Shown: positions 52,600-52,606 of the stretch, in pieces | How positions within the stretch are numbered: the first letter of the stretch is position 1 | How the letters are laid out: the number at the start of each line of letters is the position of its first letter | Source of the DNA: an uncultured Mediterraneibacter sp. | GTDB lineage: Bacteria; Bacillota; Clostridia; Lachnospirales; Lachnospiraceae | DNA length: 52,606 nt | Direction: 5' to 3' | Assembly (NCBI GenBank): GCA_944377745.1 | Contig: CALWFV010000005.1 | Coordinates: forward strand, 73,876-126,481 | The notes under the pieces: model-generated | Database searches by the model: none | The model's input: the letters and a program-made list of their open reading frames with translations, nothing else | Told to the model about the DNA's origin: nothing | Translations under genes and position numbers: made by a program

Positions 52600-52606
52600 G
52601 AAATTT

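Noticed and set aside
1-52606. CRISPR arrays, tRNA or rRNA genes, transposases and prophage genes
   Set aside because: Looked for across the window; no regularly spaced repeats, no recognisable RNA genes and no mobile-element proteins were seen.

Overview
The window looks like a chromosomal segment of a low-to-mid GC, spore-forming anaerobic Clostridia, most probably Lachnospiraceae. The reasons are an IscRSU-mnmA operon of Firmicutes type, ribonuclease Y, sporulation-type membrane proteins (SpoVB-like, SpoIIM-like), a giant 2-hydroxyacyl-CoA dehydratase activase fusion, a flavodiiron protein, and a DUF5716/DUF5717 pair that I associate with Lachnospiraceae. Shine-Dalgarno sites are strong (AGGAGG type), and many sigma-A promoters with 16-18 bp spacers can be read directly. 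I see no rRNA, tRNA, CRISPR array, transposase or phage gene.

Layout, left to right. 1-881: a rhomboid-like membrane gene cut by the window edge, diverging from the activase fusion across a promoter-rich spacer. 882-5165: the activase fusion. 5332-6950: a small membrane protein, a HAD phosphatase and a GreA-family factor. 7093-12236: the glycolytic operon gap-pgk-tpiA-gpmI. 12285-15604: iscR-iscS-iscU-mnmA with a palindromic operator. 15664-20576: SpoVB-like flippase, SpoIIM-like protein, Nudix hydrolase, ribonuclease Y and RecX. 20617-21796: recA with a LexA box. 21797-22031: an unexplained structured spacer. 22032-24024: histidine phosphatase, luxS and a DUF5662 protein. 24040-26834: an orphan sugar-binding lipoprotein followed by a GH13 protein that lacks all three catalytic residues. 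26940-31298: DUF1292 protein, SF1 helicase, gltX and a sirtuin-like protein without catalytic His. 31413-35785: LRR surface protein, purB and purF. 35917-38379: an amino-acid ABC importer. 38463-43885: the TPR / DUF5716 / DUF5717 module. 43959-48208: transglutaminase, DUF58 protein and MoxR ATPase. 48307-50262: PadR-DUF1700-DUF4097. 50265-52606: ArsC/Spx-like protein, flavodiiron protein and a cytidylate-kinase-like protein.

How the genes work together. The glycolytic operon converts glyceraldehyde-3-phosphate to 2-phosphoglycerate. The isc operon builds Fe-S clusters and passes sulfur to tRNA through MnmA; likely cluster users nearby include PurF and the activase. recA and recX form an SOS unit. 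PadR-DUF1700-DUF4097 and MoxR-DUF58-transglutaminase are both envelope-type modules, transcribed divergently from one AT-rich spacer.

The best candidate for an undescribed system is the three-gene unit at 38463-43806: a 1100-residue beta-plus-solenoid protein, an Hsp70/actin-fold-like protein whose nucleotide motifs look eroded, and a TPR protein. It has its own promoter, tight translational coupling and a strong terminator. A second theme is the number of apparent pseudoenzymes: the GH13 protein, the sirtuin-like protein and the Hsp70-like protein each keep the family scaffold but lose signature catalytic residues.
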